In this document: piece after piece, positions 1 through 5,781 of the stretch | Numbering within the stretch: position 1 is the stretch's first letter | Layout: every line of letters begins with the position of its first letter | Source: an uncultured Clostridia bacterium | GTDB taxonomy: Bacteria > Bacillota > Clostridia > UBA1381 | Direction of reading: 5' to 3' | Length of the DNA stretch: 5,850 bases | Assembly: GCA_910585795.1 (NCBI GenBank) | Contig: CAJUFV010000286.1 | Location: 1-5,850, forward strand | The notes under the pieces: generated by a model | Databases searched by the model: none | Told to the model about the DNA's origin: nothing | What the model saw: only the letters and a program-made list of their open reading frames with translations | Made by a program: the position numbers and the translations under genes

Positions 1-1
1 A

Positions 2-646
2 AAGAAATTAACTGAGGAAGAGGAAACAGCGCGTGTAAAGATAATGTGGGAAATAGAAAATGTACATTATAATCATGGTATTGTGAGTATTGCTGGGGTA
101 GATGAGGCTGGCAGGGGACCTTTGGCCGGACCGGTATATGCGGCAGCGGTAATTCTTCCGCCCAATATAATTATAAAGGGCATAAAGGATTCAAAAAAAC
201 TGTCGGAAAAACAGCGCAACAAGCTTTTTGATGAAATAACTGAAAAAGCGGTTGCATATAATATTTTCAGTGTAGATGAAAAGCGCATTGATGAAATTAA
301 TATTTTAAACGCTACATATGAAGCTATGAACGGCGCGGTAAACGGACTTAGTATTATACCTGAACAGGTGCTCATAGACGGCAATAGTATAGGCGGAATG
401 GATATTCCTCATGAAACGGTGATAAAGGGGGATTCAAAAAGTATTTCGATTGCCGCCGCGTCAATACTTGCAAAAGTAAGCCGTGACCGTTTTATATGCA
501 AAATGGCTGAAAAATATCCGGAATATGGTTTTGATAAGCATAAAGGCTATGGCACGAAGGCTCATAATGAGGCTATTTTGAAATATGGTCCATGTGAGCT
601 TCACCGCAGAACGTTTCTAAAAAAGTTATTGGGAGATAAAGTATGA
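2..646 (+). CDS. rnhB: Ribonuclease HII, 5'-partial
   Basis: Cytosolic endonuclease that cuts the RNA strand of RNA-DNA hybrids, including single ribonucleotides misincorporated into DNA, using two metal ions. Numbered from the first visible ATG (base 44), the family's acidic residues are present: D20-E21 in GVDEAGRG, D112 in LIDGN and D130 in KGDSKS, followed by IAAASILAKVSRDR (136-149) and the C-terminal YGFDKHKGYGTKAH block (161-174). The frame stays open upstream of that ATG to base 2, reading KKLTEEEETARVKI and then MWEIEN. Firmicutes RNase HII proteins usually carry an N-terminal extension ending in this kind of charged helix (the B. subtilis enzyme is about 255 residues). No good ribosome binding site precedes base 44. 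I therefore infer that the true start lies left of the window and that the ATG at 44 is internal. The stop overlaps the next start in an ATGA. Confidence 0.95.
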   Translation, partial: KKLTEEEETARVKIMWEIENVHYNHGIVSIAGVDEAGRGPLAGPVYAAAVILPPNIIIKGIKDSKKLSEKQRNKLFDEITEKAVAYNIFSVDEKRIDEINILNATYEAMNGAVNGLSIIPEQVLIDGNSIGGMDIPHETVIKGDSKSISIAAASILAKVSRDRFICKMAEKYPEYGFDKHKGYGTKAHNEAILKYGPCELHRRTFLKKLLGDKV

Positions 647-999
647 ATACAAAGCAGATAGGTGATTTTGGCGAAAAGGCCGCTGCTGAATATCTTGAGG
701 AAAATGATTATGAAATACTTGAGCGCAATTTCAGACTGAAATTTGGTGAGATAGATATAATTGCTGAAAAGAATGACTGTATAGTATTTGTTGAGGTTAA
801 GACACGGCGTGATAATATTTTTGGCGAACCGAGTCAGTATGTTGATTATAAAAAACAAAATCATATAAAAAATGCTGCGGCGGTGTATACGAATATAGAA
901 TATACGGACATGCGATTTGATGTTATAGAGGTGTTTTACGCTGAAAAAAACGGAAAATTTTATGTAAAAGAGCTTAGACATATAGAAAATGCGTTTTAA
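643..999 (+). CDS. yraN: YraN / UPF0102 family nuclease-fold protein
   Basis: Small cytosolic protein (118 residues, normal for the family) with a predicted PD-(D/E)xK, Holliday-junction-resolvase-like fold. The biochemical role is not settled. Family landmarks are visible: G7-x-x-GE near the N terminus (GDFGEKAAAEYL), ILERNFR at 25-31, GEID at 35-38, and VFVEVKTRR at 48-56. The presumed active-site set is E36, D38, E51 and K53, and all are present. Translation starts at an ATG that overlaps the rnhB stop by 4 nt (ATGA), with GGGAG at 631-635 about 7 nt upstream inside the rnhB coding end, so the two are probably translationally coupled. The rnhB-yraN pairing is common in Firmicutes and proteobacteria, which fits a role in DNA processing, but this is inferred from neighbourhood only. 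Confidence 0.93.
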   Translation: MNTKQIGDFGEKAAAEYLEENDYEILERNFRLKFGEIDIIAEKNDCIVFVEVKTRRDNIFGEPSQYVDYKKQNHIKNAAAVYTNIEYTDMRFDVIEVFYAEKNGKFYVKELRHIENAF

Positions 1000-1011
1000 G
1001 GAGAACAGCCT

Positions 1012-1896
1012 ATGAAATATTCAATTGTTGATACTCATTGTGATACTCTCTGTTGTGTGCTTGATGATAACAAACCGTTGATGAAAAATGACTGTCATGT
1101 AGATATTGAACGAATGTCAGCGTATAAGAGCTATACTCAGGTATTCGCGTGTTTTATTGACCCTATTTATAAAGACGGCGCAGTACAGCGTACACTTGAT
1201 TTGATTGATACGTTTAATAAAAACGCAGTATTACTGCCGGAAAATGTCAAGACGATACTTAGTATTGAAGGCGGAGAAGGTATATATTCATTGTCTGCGC
1301 TTAGGAATTATTACAGGCTTGGAGTGCGCATCGCGGCACTGACATGGAATTATTCAAATCATATAGCATCAGGAGCGCTTGAAAAGGATGAAACAAAAGG
1401 TCTTACAGAATTTGGGATAAAGGTTGTCAGAGAGATGAATCGTCTTGGGATACTTCTTGATGTGTCTCATCTTAACAGAAAATCATTTTATGATGCGGTT
1501 CAAATCACGCGACAGCCTATAATAGCCACGCATTCATGTTCAGATGCTGTTTGCGCGCATTTGCGAAATATCACGGATGCACAGTTTGAAATTATAAGGC
1601 ATTCAGATGGATGTGTAGGTATCAATTTCTATCCTTATTTCCTAACAGATAAAACTGACTGTAGTATTGATGATATTATAAAACATATAGAGCATTTTAT
1701 GGAGTTGGGCGGTGAAGATAATATAGGTATTGGAGCTGATTTTGATGGGATTGACTGTTTACCGGACGGAATAAGCGGAGTACAGGATATATATAAATTA
1801 TTTGACCGATTATCGCAGCTTGGATATACGGATGAACAAATGGAGAAGATAAGCCATAAGAATTTTGAAAGGATACTGGAGAAATACAATGTCTAA
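1012..1896 (+). CDS. Membrane-dipeptidase family metallopeptidase (peptidase M19)
   Basis: Zinc-dependent dipeptidase of the renal dipeptidase family, which hydrolyses dipeptides, in some members including those with D-amino acids. The protein has 294 residues. Expected binuclear metal ligands are all present: H9-x-D11 in DTHCDT, bridging E86 in LSIEGGEG, H153 in LLDVSH and H174 in ATHS. The catalytic-region D243 lies in GIGADFDG. R185 in HLRNITD matches the substrate-binding arginine region, and the C-terminal SHKNFERIL block (281-289) is typical. There is no signal peptide or lipobox, so unlike the mammalian enzyme it should be cytosolic. AAGGAG at 998-1003, overlapping the yraN stop, supports the start 8 nt downstream. 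The end overlaps rsmE by 8 nt. The natural substrate cannot be read from the sequence; recycling of peptides, including cell-wall dipeptides, is only a guess. Confidence 0.93.
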   Translation: MKYSIVDTHCDTLCCVLDDNKPLMKNDCHVDIERMSAYKSYTQVFACFIDPIYKDGAVQRTLDLIDTFNKNAVLLPENVKTILSIEGGEGIYSLSALRNYYRLGVRIAALTWNYSNHIASGALEKDETKGLTEFGIKVVREMNRLGILLDVSHLNRKSFYDAVQITRQPIIATHSCSDAVCAHLRNITDAQFEIIRHSDGCVGINFYPYFLTDKTDCSIDDIIKHIEHFMELGGEDNIGIGADFDGIDCLPDGISGVQDIYKLFDRLSQLGYTDEQMEKISHKNFERILEKYNV

Positions 1897-2635
1897 ATTT
1901 TTTGTGACACCTGATAAAATAACAAATAACAAGATAATAATTGATACGGATGATGTCGCGCATATTTTGCGGGTGCTTAGACTTGGAATAGGCGACATAG
2001 TTACTGTATGTGACAGTCAGGGGAATGATTATAACGCGGAGATTTCGCAAATCGAGGCAAAGAGTATTGAGTGCAGTATTAAGGAAAAGTATGCAAGTGT
2101 ATCAGAGCCTAATATACAAGTTACGCTTTTTCAGGGACTTCCGAAAGCCTCGAAAATGGAATATATAATACAGAAAACAACGGAACTGGGTATAACTGAA
2201 ATAGTTCCTGTTAAGCTGTCAAGGTGTGTGGTAAAAATAGATAATAAAAAGGATGAGAAGAAAAAGCTTGACCGCTGGCAGAAAATATCTGAAGCTGCCG
2301 CAAAACAGTCAGGCAGAGGAATTGTGCCGGCAATATCAGAGATAATGACTTTGGATGAAGTTATAGAGAGGTCAAAGGAGTTTGACTTGTTTTTTGTGCC
2401 TTATGAATGCGAGGAGCAAAAGACGCTTAAAGAAGTGTTTTTGTTGAATCCGGATGTAATAAATGTCGGTTTTCTTATTGGTCCAGAGGGAGGCTTTGAT
2501 ATTGCTGAAGCAGATAAATTGCATAAAAGCGGTATTGAGACGGTAACACTTGGAAAACGAATACTGCGCACGGAGACAGCCGGTGAGGCTGTACTTGCGA
2601 TGACAATGTATGAAATAGGAGATATAAACCGTTGA
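1889..2635 (+). CDS. rsmE: 16S rRNA (uracil(1498)-N(3))-methyltransferase RsmE
   Basis: SAM-dependent SPOUT methyltransferase that makes m3U1498 in helix 44 of 16S rRNA, near the decoding site. With the ATG start it has 248 residues, the usual size. The N-terminal PUA-like part (about 1-70) carries HILRVLRLGIGD (25-36). The C-terminal knot domain shows FQGLPKASKMEYIIQKTTELG (from 81), RWQKISEAAAKQSGR (129-143), GPEGG at 198-202 and LGKRILRTETA at 221-231; the last two blocks form the cofactor-binding trefoil knot. An in-frame TTG at 1865 would add eight residues (MKGYWRNT). I prefer the ATG at 1889 because MSKFFV is the normal family N terminus and TGGAG at 1877-1881 sits 7 nt upstream. The start lies inside the end of the dipeptidase gene (8-nt overlap), which implies coupled translation. 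Confidence 0.95.
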   Translation: MSKFFVTPDKITNNKIIIDTDDVAHILRVLRLGIGDIVTVCDSQGNDYNAEISQIEAKSIECSIKEKYASVSEPNIQVTLFQGLPKASKMEYIIQKTTELGITEIVPVKLSRCVVKIDNKKDEKKKLDRWQKISEAAAKQSGRGIVPAISEIMTLDEVIERSKEFDLFFVPYECEEQKTLKEVFLLNPDVINVGFLIGPEGGFDIAEADKLHKSGIETVTLGKRILRTETAGEAVLAMTMYEIGDINR

Positions 2636-2659
2636 TACGGCATACAGGGGGATGTAAAA

Positions 2660-3367
2660 ATGAACTTGCAGGAGATAATAGATAAAAGCAATAATATTGT
2701 GTTTTTTGGCGGAGCCGGAGTTTCCACAGAAAGCGGAATACCTGATTTTCGCGGTGTGGACGGACTATATAATCAAAAATATGATTATCCCCCTGAAACA
2801 ATTTTGAGTCATACGTTCTTTATGAATAATACATTGGAATTTTTTAGGTTTTATCGTGATAAGCTTATTGTAAAAAATGTTAAACCGAACAAGGCTCATA
2901 TTGCGCTGGCTGAGCTTGAGAAGGATGGCAGACTTAAAGCGGTTATAACCCAAAATATAGACGGACTGCATCAGTTGGCGGGAAGTAAAAATGTGCTGGA
3001 ACTGCACGGTTCAGTGATGCGCAATTTTTGCATGAATTGTGGCCGCGCATACGGATTGGAAACTATGGAAACTGGTAAGGATATACCAATATGTGAATGT
3101 GGAGGGATAATTAAACCTGATGTTGTGCTATATGAAGAAATGCTTGACGATAATACGATATCAAAATCAGTAAAATATATAAGTGAAGCGGATACACTGA
3201 TTATTGGAGGTACTTCGCTTAATGTATATCCTGCGGCGGGGTTTATAAATTATTTTAACGGACGTTATCTTGTTATAATTAATAAAGCGTCAACATCTGC
3301 TGACAACAGGGCAGAGCTTGTTATAAATGAACCGATAGGCGAAGTGCTTGGAAGGTTGAAAATATGA
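2660..3367 (+). CDS. cobB: NAD-dependent protein deacylase, Sir2 family (sirtuin)
   Basis: Removes acetyl or other acyl groups from protein lysines using NAD+, giving nicotinamide and O-acyl-ADP-ribose; expected to act in the cytosol. The 235-residue length is standard for a catalytic-core bacterial sirtuin. Visible motifs are the NAD-binding GAGVSTESGIPDFR (18-31), TQNIDGLH (97-104), catalytic H116 in LELHGS, a zinc site built from C124-x2-C127 and C145-x-C147, KPDVVLYEE (152-160), and GGTSLNVYPAA (183-193), which contacts NAD. The second half of the zinc site is C-x-C rather than the textbook C-x2-C. AGGGGG at 2646-2651 lies 8 nt before the ATG. The gene follows rsmE after 24 nt and overlaps the phosphopantetheinyl transferase gene by 4 nt. 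The acyl preference cannot be read with confidence; the symbol cobB is used in the general bacterial sense. Confidence 0.94.
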   Translation: MNLQEIIDKSNNIVFFGGAGVSTESGIPDFRGVDGLYNQKYDYPPETILSHTFFMNNTLEFFRFYRDKLIVKNVKPNKAHIALAELEKDGRLKAVITQNIDGLHQLAGSKNVLELHGSVMRNFCMNCGRAYGLETMETGKDIPICECGGIIKPDVVLYEEMLDDNTISKSVKYISEADTLIIGGTSLNVYPAAGFINYFNGRYLVIINKASTSADNRAELVINEPIGEVLGRLKI

Positions 3368-3957
3368 AGCTGTATATTATGAATATAAGCAAAATTGATC
3401 CAGATAATAATAAATGGTATAAGTGTTTGTCAGACAAACGCATAGAAAAGGTTGAACGACTGAAAAAGGCTGATAAAAAAGCTCAGTCAATTGGCGCGGA
3501 ACTGTTGCTGAATTATGCGGTAAAACAGAAATATAAAACCAAAACACCTGTAAAATGGAGTACAGACGGAAATGGCAAGCTATATCTTATTGATTATCCT
3601 GATTTGTACGTAAATTTGTCACATTCAGGCTGTTATGCTGTATGCGCTGTAAATAATACTCCGGTTGGAGTAGATATACAGCGCGGCCGTGAATGTGACA
3701 TGAAAATGGCAAGGCGTTTTTTTACTTCTGAAGAGACGTATTATATAAACAGCTCACTTGATAAAGAACATTCTTTCTTTAAAATATGGACAAGAAAGGA
3801 AAGCTTTGTCAAGGCTATAGGAAAGGGAATAACTATACCGCTAAATAGTTTTTCTGTGCTTGACGATATGCTTGAATATAACGGGAAAAGCTATAAATTC
3901 AGAGAATATACCGTATCACAGCAGGGATACGTATTGTCCGCGTGTTATTTGTCGTAA
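3364..3957 (+). CDS. 4'-phosphopantetheinyl transferase, Sfp type
   Basis: Transfers the 4'-phosphopantetheine arm of coenzyme A to a serine on an acyl, aryl or peptidyl carrier protein, making apo-carriers active; Mg2+-dependent and cytosolic. The 197-residue length and pseudo-dimeric motif order fit the Sfp group rather than the shorter AcpS group. NLSHSG is at 84-89, VGVDIQ at 101-106, FFTSEE at 119-124 and WTRKESFVKAIGKG at 142-155. D104 and E146 match the metal-binding Asp and Glu of Sfp (D107, E151), and K145 and K150 the CoA-phosphate region. Q106 stands where Sfp has its second metal ligand, E109. Translation starts in an ATGA overlap with the sirtuin stop; GGAAGG at 3350-3355 gives a good site 8 nt upstream. 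No synthase or carrier gene is present, so the target (fatty-acid ACP or a secondary-metabolite carrier) is unknown. Confidence 0.92.
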   Translation: MKLYIMNISKIDPDNNKWYKCLSDKRIEKVERLKKADKKAQSIGAELLLNYAVKQKYKTKTPVKWSTDGNGKLYLIDYPDLYVNLSHSGCYAVCAVNNTPVGVDIQRGRECDMKMARRFFTSEETYYINSSLDKEHSFFKIWTRKESFVKAIGKGITIPLNSFSVLDDMLEYNGKSYKFREYTVSQQGYVLSACYLS

Positions 3958-4148
3958 TTATAAATATTTATGCTTTCGGGAGAATAATTCATAATTTCAT
4001 CATATGCGTCAAGCTCTGCCTCGTTTTCCGGTGCCCATGGAATAAGTCCTGTGCACTCGTATGCTGACGAAGCGTTGTTTACATCAAAATCAAACATACG
4101 TTTATGAAAAATGATATGTTCTTTATATTTTTTTACATTTTTTTTCAT
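3945..4148 (-). CDS. Small acidic-tailed protein, function unknown
   Basis: A 67-codon gene that I accept as real because AAGGAGG (plus-strand bases 4157-4163) sits exactly 8 nt before the ATG, on the same strand and just behind a tRNA terminator. The protein has a basic N terminus (MKKNVKKYKEH), a middle section with NNASSAYECTGLIPWAP (about 24-40), and an acidic tail rich in Glu, Asp, Tyr and Asn (NEAELDAYDEIMNYSPES). There is no transmembrane segment, signal peptide or helix-turn-helix, and a single cysteine. The CTGLIP-x-x-P-x-NEAELDAYDE stretch resembles, from memory, short uncharacterised clostridial proteins; I know no function for them. Its last 13 bases overlap the end of the phosphopantetheinyl transferase gene in tail-to-tail orientation. 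It could belong to the tRNA transcription unit by read-through or have its own promoter. Confidence 0.75.
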   Translation of the reverse strand: MKKNVKKYKEHIIFHKRMFDFDVNNASSAYECTGLIPWAPENEAELDAYDEIMNYSPESINIYNYDK

Positions 4149-4156
4149 GATGCTAA

Positions 4157-4163
4157 CCTCCTT
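4157..4163 (-). promoter_or_regulatory. Shine-Dalgarno of the small gene, inside an inverted repeat
   Basis: On the minus strand this reads AAGGAGG, a near-perfect anti-16S match, 8 nt before the ATG at 4148. It decides that the small gene is real and fixes its start. It also sits in a 7-bp inverted repeat: CTAACCT (4153-4159 on the plus strand), a 7-base loop, then AGGTTAG (4167-4173). In an RNA starting upstream of 4173 the stem would take up the last AGG of the site and expose AAGG in the loop. Confidence 0.8.
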
Positions 4164-4171
4164 ACAAGGTT

Positions 4172-4177
4172 AGTATA
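4172..4177 (-). promoter_or_regulatory. Possible extended -10 element for the small gene
   Basis: The minus strand reads TGTTATACT, an extended -10 (TG-N-TATACT), directly after the terminator T-tract. No convincing -35 lies 16-18 bases further up; the sequence there is GAATTT or TGAATT. If used, transcription would begin near 4165, giving a leader of only about 16 nt that starts just ahead of the Shine-Dalgarno and lacks the left arm of the inverted repeat. The alternative is that the small gene is read only by leakage past the tRNA terminator. Confidence 0.35.
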
Positions 4178-4211
4178 ACAAAAAATCTTTGATGAAATTC
4201 ATCAAAGATTT
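4178..4211 (-). terminator. Intrinsic terminator of the tRNA-Gly gene
   Basis: A perfect 14-bp inverted repeat (arms 4183-4196 and 4198-4211 around base 4197) begins 3 nt after the tRNA CCA end. On the minus strand its right arm runs straight into a T-tract (TTTTTTGTT), so it works as a Rho-independent terminator for minus-strand transcripts. The stem is AT-rich but long. On the plus strand only ATTTAAAT follows the stem, so it would be weak for the converging operon. Confidence 0.85.
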
Positions 4212-4214
4212 AAA

Positions 4215-4289
4215 TGGAGCGGAAGACGAGATTCGAACTCGCGACGTTCACCTTGGCAAGGTGACGCTCTACCACTGAGCCACTCCCGC
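4215..4289 (-). tRNA. tRNA-Gly (anticodon GCC)
   Basis: The reverse complement folds into a full cloverleaf: acceptor GCGGGAG with CTTCCGC (one G-U pair), D-stem GCTC/GAGC with AGTGGTA loop, anticodon stem TCACC/GGTGA with loop TTGCCAA, variable loop ACGTC, and T-arm GCGAG-TTCGAAT-CTCGT. The anticodon GCC reads GGC and GGU glycine codons. Discriminator T is followed by encoded CCA (bases 4215-4217). The 5' end is base 4289. A consensus promoter lies upstream and a terminator hairpin immediately downstream, so the gene can form its own transcription unit. Confidence 0.97.
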
Positions 4290-4308
4290 ATTTCTTATTG
4301 CTTTAGTT

Positions 4309-4337
4309 ATTATAGCATGGAGAAATGGGCTTGTCAA
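4309..4337 (-). promoter_or_regulatory. Consensus sigma-A promoter for tRNA-Gly
   Basis: The minus strand reads TTGACA (4332-4337), a 17-base spacer, then TATAAT (4309-4314), with TGC before the -10 making it extended as well. This is a full match to the housekeeping consensus. Initiation is expected near 4302, leaving a leader of roughly a dozen bases before the tRNA 5' end. The -35 hexamer contains the TGA stop codon (4334-4336) of the upstream membrane-protein gene. Confidence 0.93.
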
Positions 4338-5749
4338 GACTTTTTGTGAAAAAATATTTCTGATTTTCGTATTAATATATAAATAATGACAGTTATGCAT
4401 ATATCAAACATTATATTAAAAATAAACAACTGTTTTGAGATGTCCGCTGCTCCGTTTCCGATATACGGCATGGGGAATTGTATTGCGCCCATCAATATTA
4501 TTCCGAGAAAAGGAATTCCATATATATTTCTGTGTTTTATCATAAAAAGGGCAATTATGATAAATATAAGCAATACGGGGATTATAAAATTGAGCGAATG
4601 AGGAAATGATGAACGTATATTTTCCCATAAGTCAAAACGATATTCAGAACAGTTTTTTTCAAATCCGTATTTTTCTTCGAAAGTTCCAAGATATACCTTA
4701 TTGTAAAACGCGCTTGAGGCGGTTTCTTTCATTGCTTTTATCAGCCTTTTAGGATTGGTAATATAAAATTTCATGAGCTTTGTGTTGCTCATTTTTGAAT
4801 AAAACTTCTTTTCGGTTTCTCTGCTGTTTGGAGGATATTTGTATGCAGAAGAGTCAAGAAAAGCGTGTTTGCCGCTGTCTTCAGCCATAGACGCGTCAAT
4901 ACCAAGATAAATCAAATCCTCGGCAGGATTTGGACTGTCTTTTAATATTCCGTAGAACACACTGTTGTATTGTGTAGCAGTATTAAGAGTGAAACCGTTG
5001 ATAATATAGCCTCCGATGCCATGGAAAGCAATAACAGCTGTGCATATAACAGTAAGAGCTCGGCGATGTTTTTTGCGTCCAGCGTAGATAACATATACCG
5101 CAAGAAACGGCGTGAATACAAAACATTGAAGTTTTGAACCCAGTAGCATACATGAAGCAATTGTAAATAAAATGACAGCTTTTTTTGAATTGGTTTCAGC
5201 AAGACGTATAGCAGCTAGAATAACGGTTGCGAAGGAAGTAAGCATTATACTTTGACCGTATAGACTGTTAAAGAATGTAAGATTTACGCCGTTAAAGAAA
5301 ACTATTATAAAAAAAATGGTGAAAATAAGTCGCGCGGCAGGATGCTGGATTTTTATTCGGTGGAGTATGAGCATACAGACTATGCTGTACCATGTGAACA
5401 TGATGACGGACAGTATACGCATATCAAAAAAACCGTTAAAACAGAAAAGCTTTGCGGCTGTTACAGGCAATATAAACGTTGTGGATGGTATAAGAAATAG
5501 AAGCCTCGGTAAGTACAGGAGCTTGTTCTCATATGTAAAAGCCATTTTAAAATACCGTACAGCAAAATTGTAAAAGCTGTGTCTGTCTGTGAAATCAAGT
5601 CCGCACGGACGCATTACCCGTTCAAAATCTCCCTGGTCGGCGATTGAGTGTACGGGAGGAATAAATACGGAATATATAAAAATTATTGTTACTGCCGATA
5701 GAAAGATAATATCATATACAGAAAAATATTTGAGAATCTTTTTTATCAT
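4334..5749 (-). CDS. Polytopic membrane protein, probable GT-C-type glycosyltransferase (WsfD-like)
   Basis: A 471-residue integral membrane protein with about ten hydrophobic segments (roughly 12-30, 91-105, 109-130, 138-153, 160-182, 191-223, 229-250, 387-404, 409-422, 440-461) and a large soluble loop at about 251-386. After the first membrane segment comes IADQGDFERVM (36-46), with acidic D38 and D41 in the first outer loop, the usual place for catalytic acids in GT-C enzymes that use lipid-linked sugars. A second conserved-looking block is FFNSLYGQS (159-167), and NSVFYGILKDSPNPAEDL (262-279) opens the soluble loop. From memory this pattern matches Firmicutes proteins labelled glycan biosynthesis hexose transferase WsfD, but no search was possible. 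GGAGGG (5756-5761) lies 6 nt before the ATG. It appears monocistronic apart from possible read-through into the tRNA; no other glycan gene is in view. Confidence 0.8.
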   Translation of the reverse strand: MIKKILKYFSVYDIIFLSAVTIIFIYSVFIPPVHSIADQGDFERVMRPCGLDFTDRHSFYNFAVRYFKMAFTYENKLLYLPRLLFLIPSTTFILPVTAAKLFCFNGFFDMRILSVIMFTWYSIVCMLILHRIKIQHPAARLIFTIFFIIVFFNGVNLTFFNSLYGQSIMLTSFATVILAAIRLAETNSKKAVILFTIASCMLLGSKLQCFVFTPFLAVYVIYAGRKKHRRALTVICTAVIAFHGIGGYIINGFTLNTATQYNSVFYGILKDSPNPAEDLIYLGIDASMAEDSGKHAFLDSSAYKYPPNSRETEKKFYSKMSNTKLMKFYITNPKRLIKAMKETASSAFYNKVYLGTFEEKYGFEKNCSEYRFDLWENIRSSFPHSLNFIIPVLLIFIIIALFMIKHRNIYGIPFLGIILMGAIQFPMPYIGNGAADISKQLFIFNIMFDICITVIIYILIRKSEIFFHKKS

Positions 5750-5755
5750 GTTAAT

Positions 5756-5761
5756 CCCTCC
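5756..5761 (-). promoter_or_regulatory. Ribosome binding site fixing the membrane-protein start
   Basis: The minus strand reads GGAGGG, 6 nt before the ATG at 5747-5749. It supports this start over later in-frame ATGs and agrees with MIKK followed by the first membrane helix. Confidence 0.85.
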
Positions 5762-5781
5762 GGTTAAAGATTATATCTTTT

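Noticed and set aside
1865..1888. Upstream TTG start for rsmE adding eight residues
   Set aside because: The added residues do not look like the family N terminus, and the ATG at 1889 has a well-spaced TGGAG; the TTG lacks a better site.
3960..3971. Perfect 12-bp palindrome ATAAATATTTAT just after the transferase stop
   Set aside because: It has no loop, is entirely A/T, and lies in the coding end of the small gene; such palindromes arise by chance in this composition.
4107..4145. Possible plus-strand terminator (AT-only stem around 4107-4134 followed by a T run at 4138-4145)
   Set aside because: The stem is almost all A-T with a mismatch and a G-U pair, and it falls in the A/T-rich start of the small gene; it is more likely a by-product of lysine codons.
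4215..4289. tRNA-Gly as an integration (att) site for a mobile element
   Set aside because: No integrase gene and no repeated copy of the tRNA 3' end occur in the window.
4386..4601. Plus-strand open frames across the membrane-protein gene (for example 4386-4601, 5316-5573 and 5589-5819)
   Set aside because: They lie antisense to a long hydrophobic reading frame with its own promoter and ribosome binding site, and none has recognisable motifs or a good start signal.
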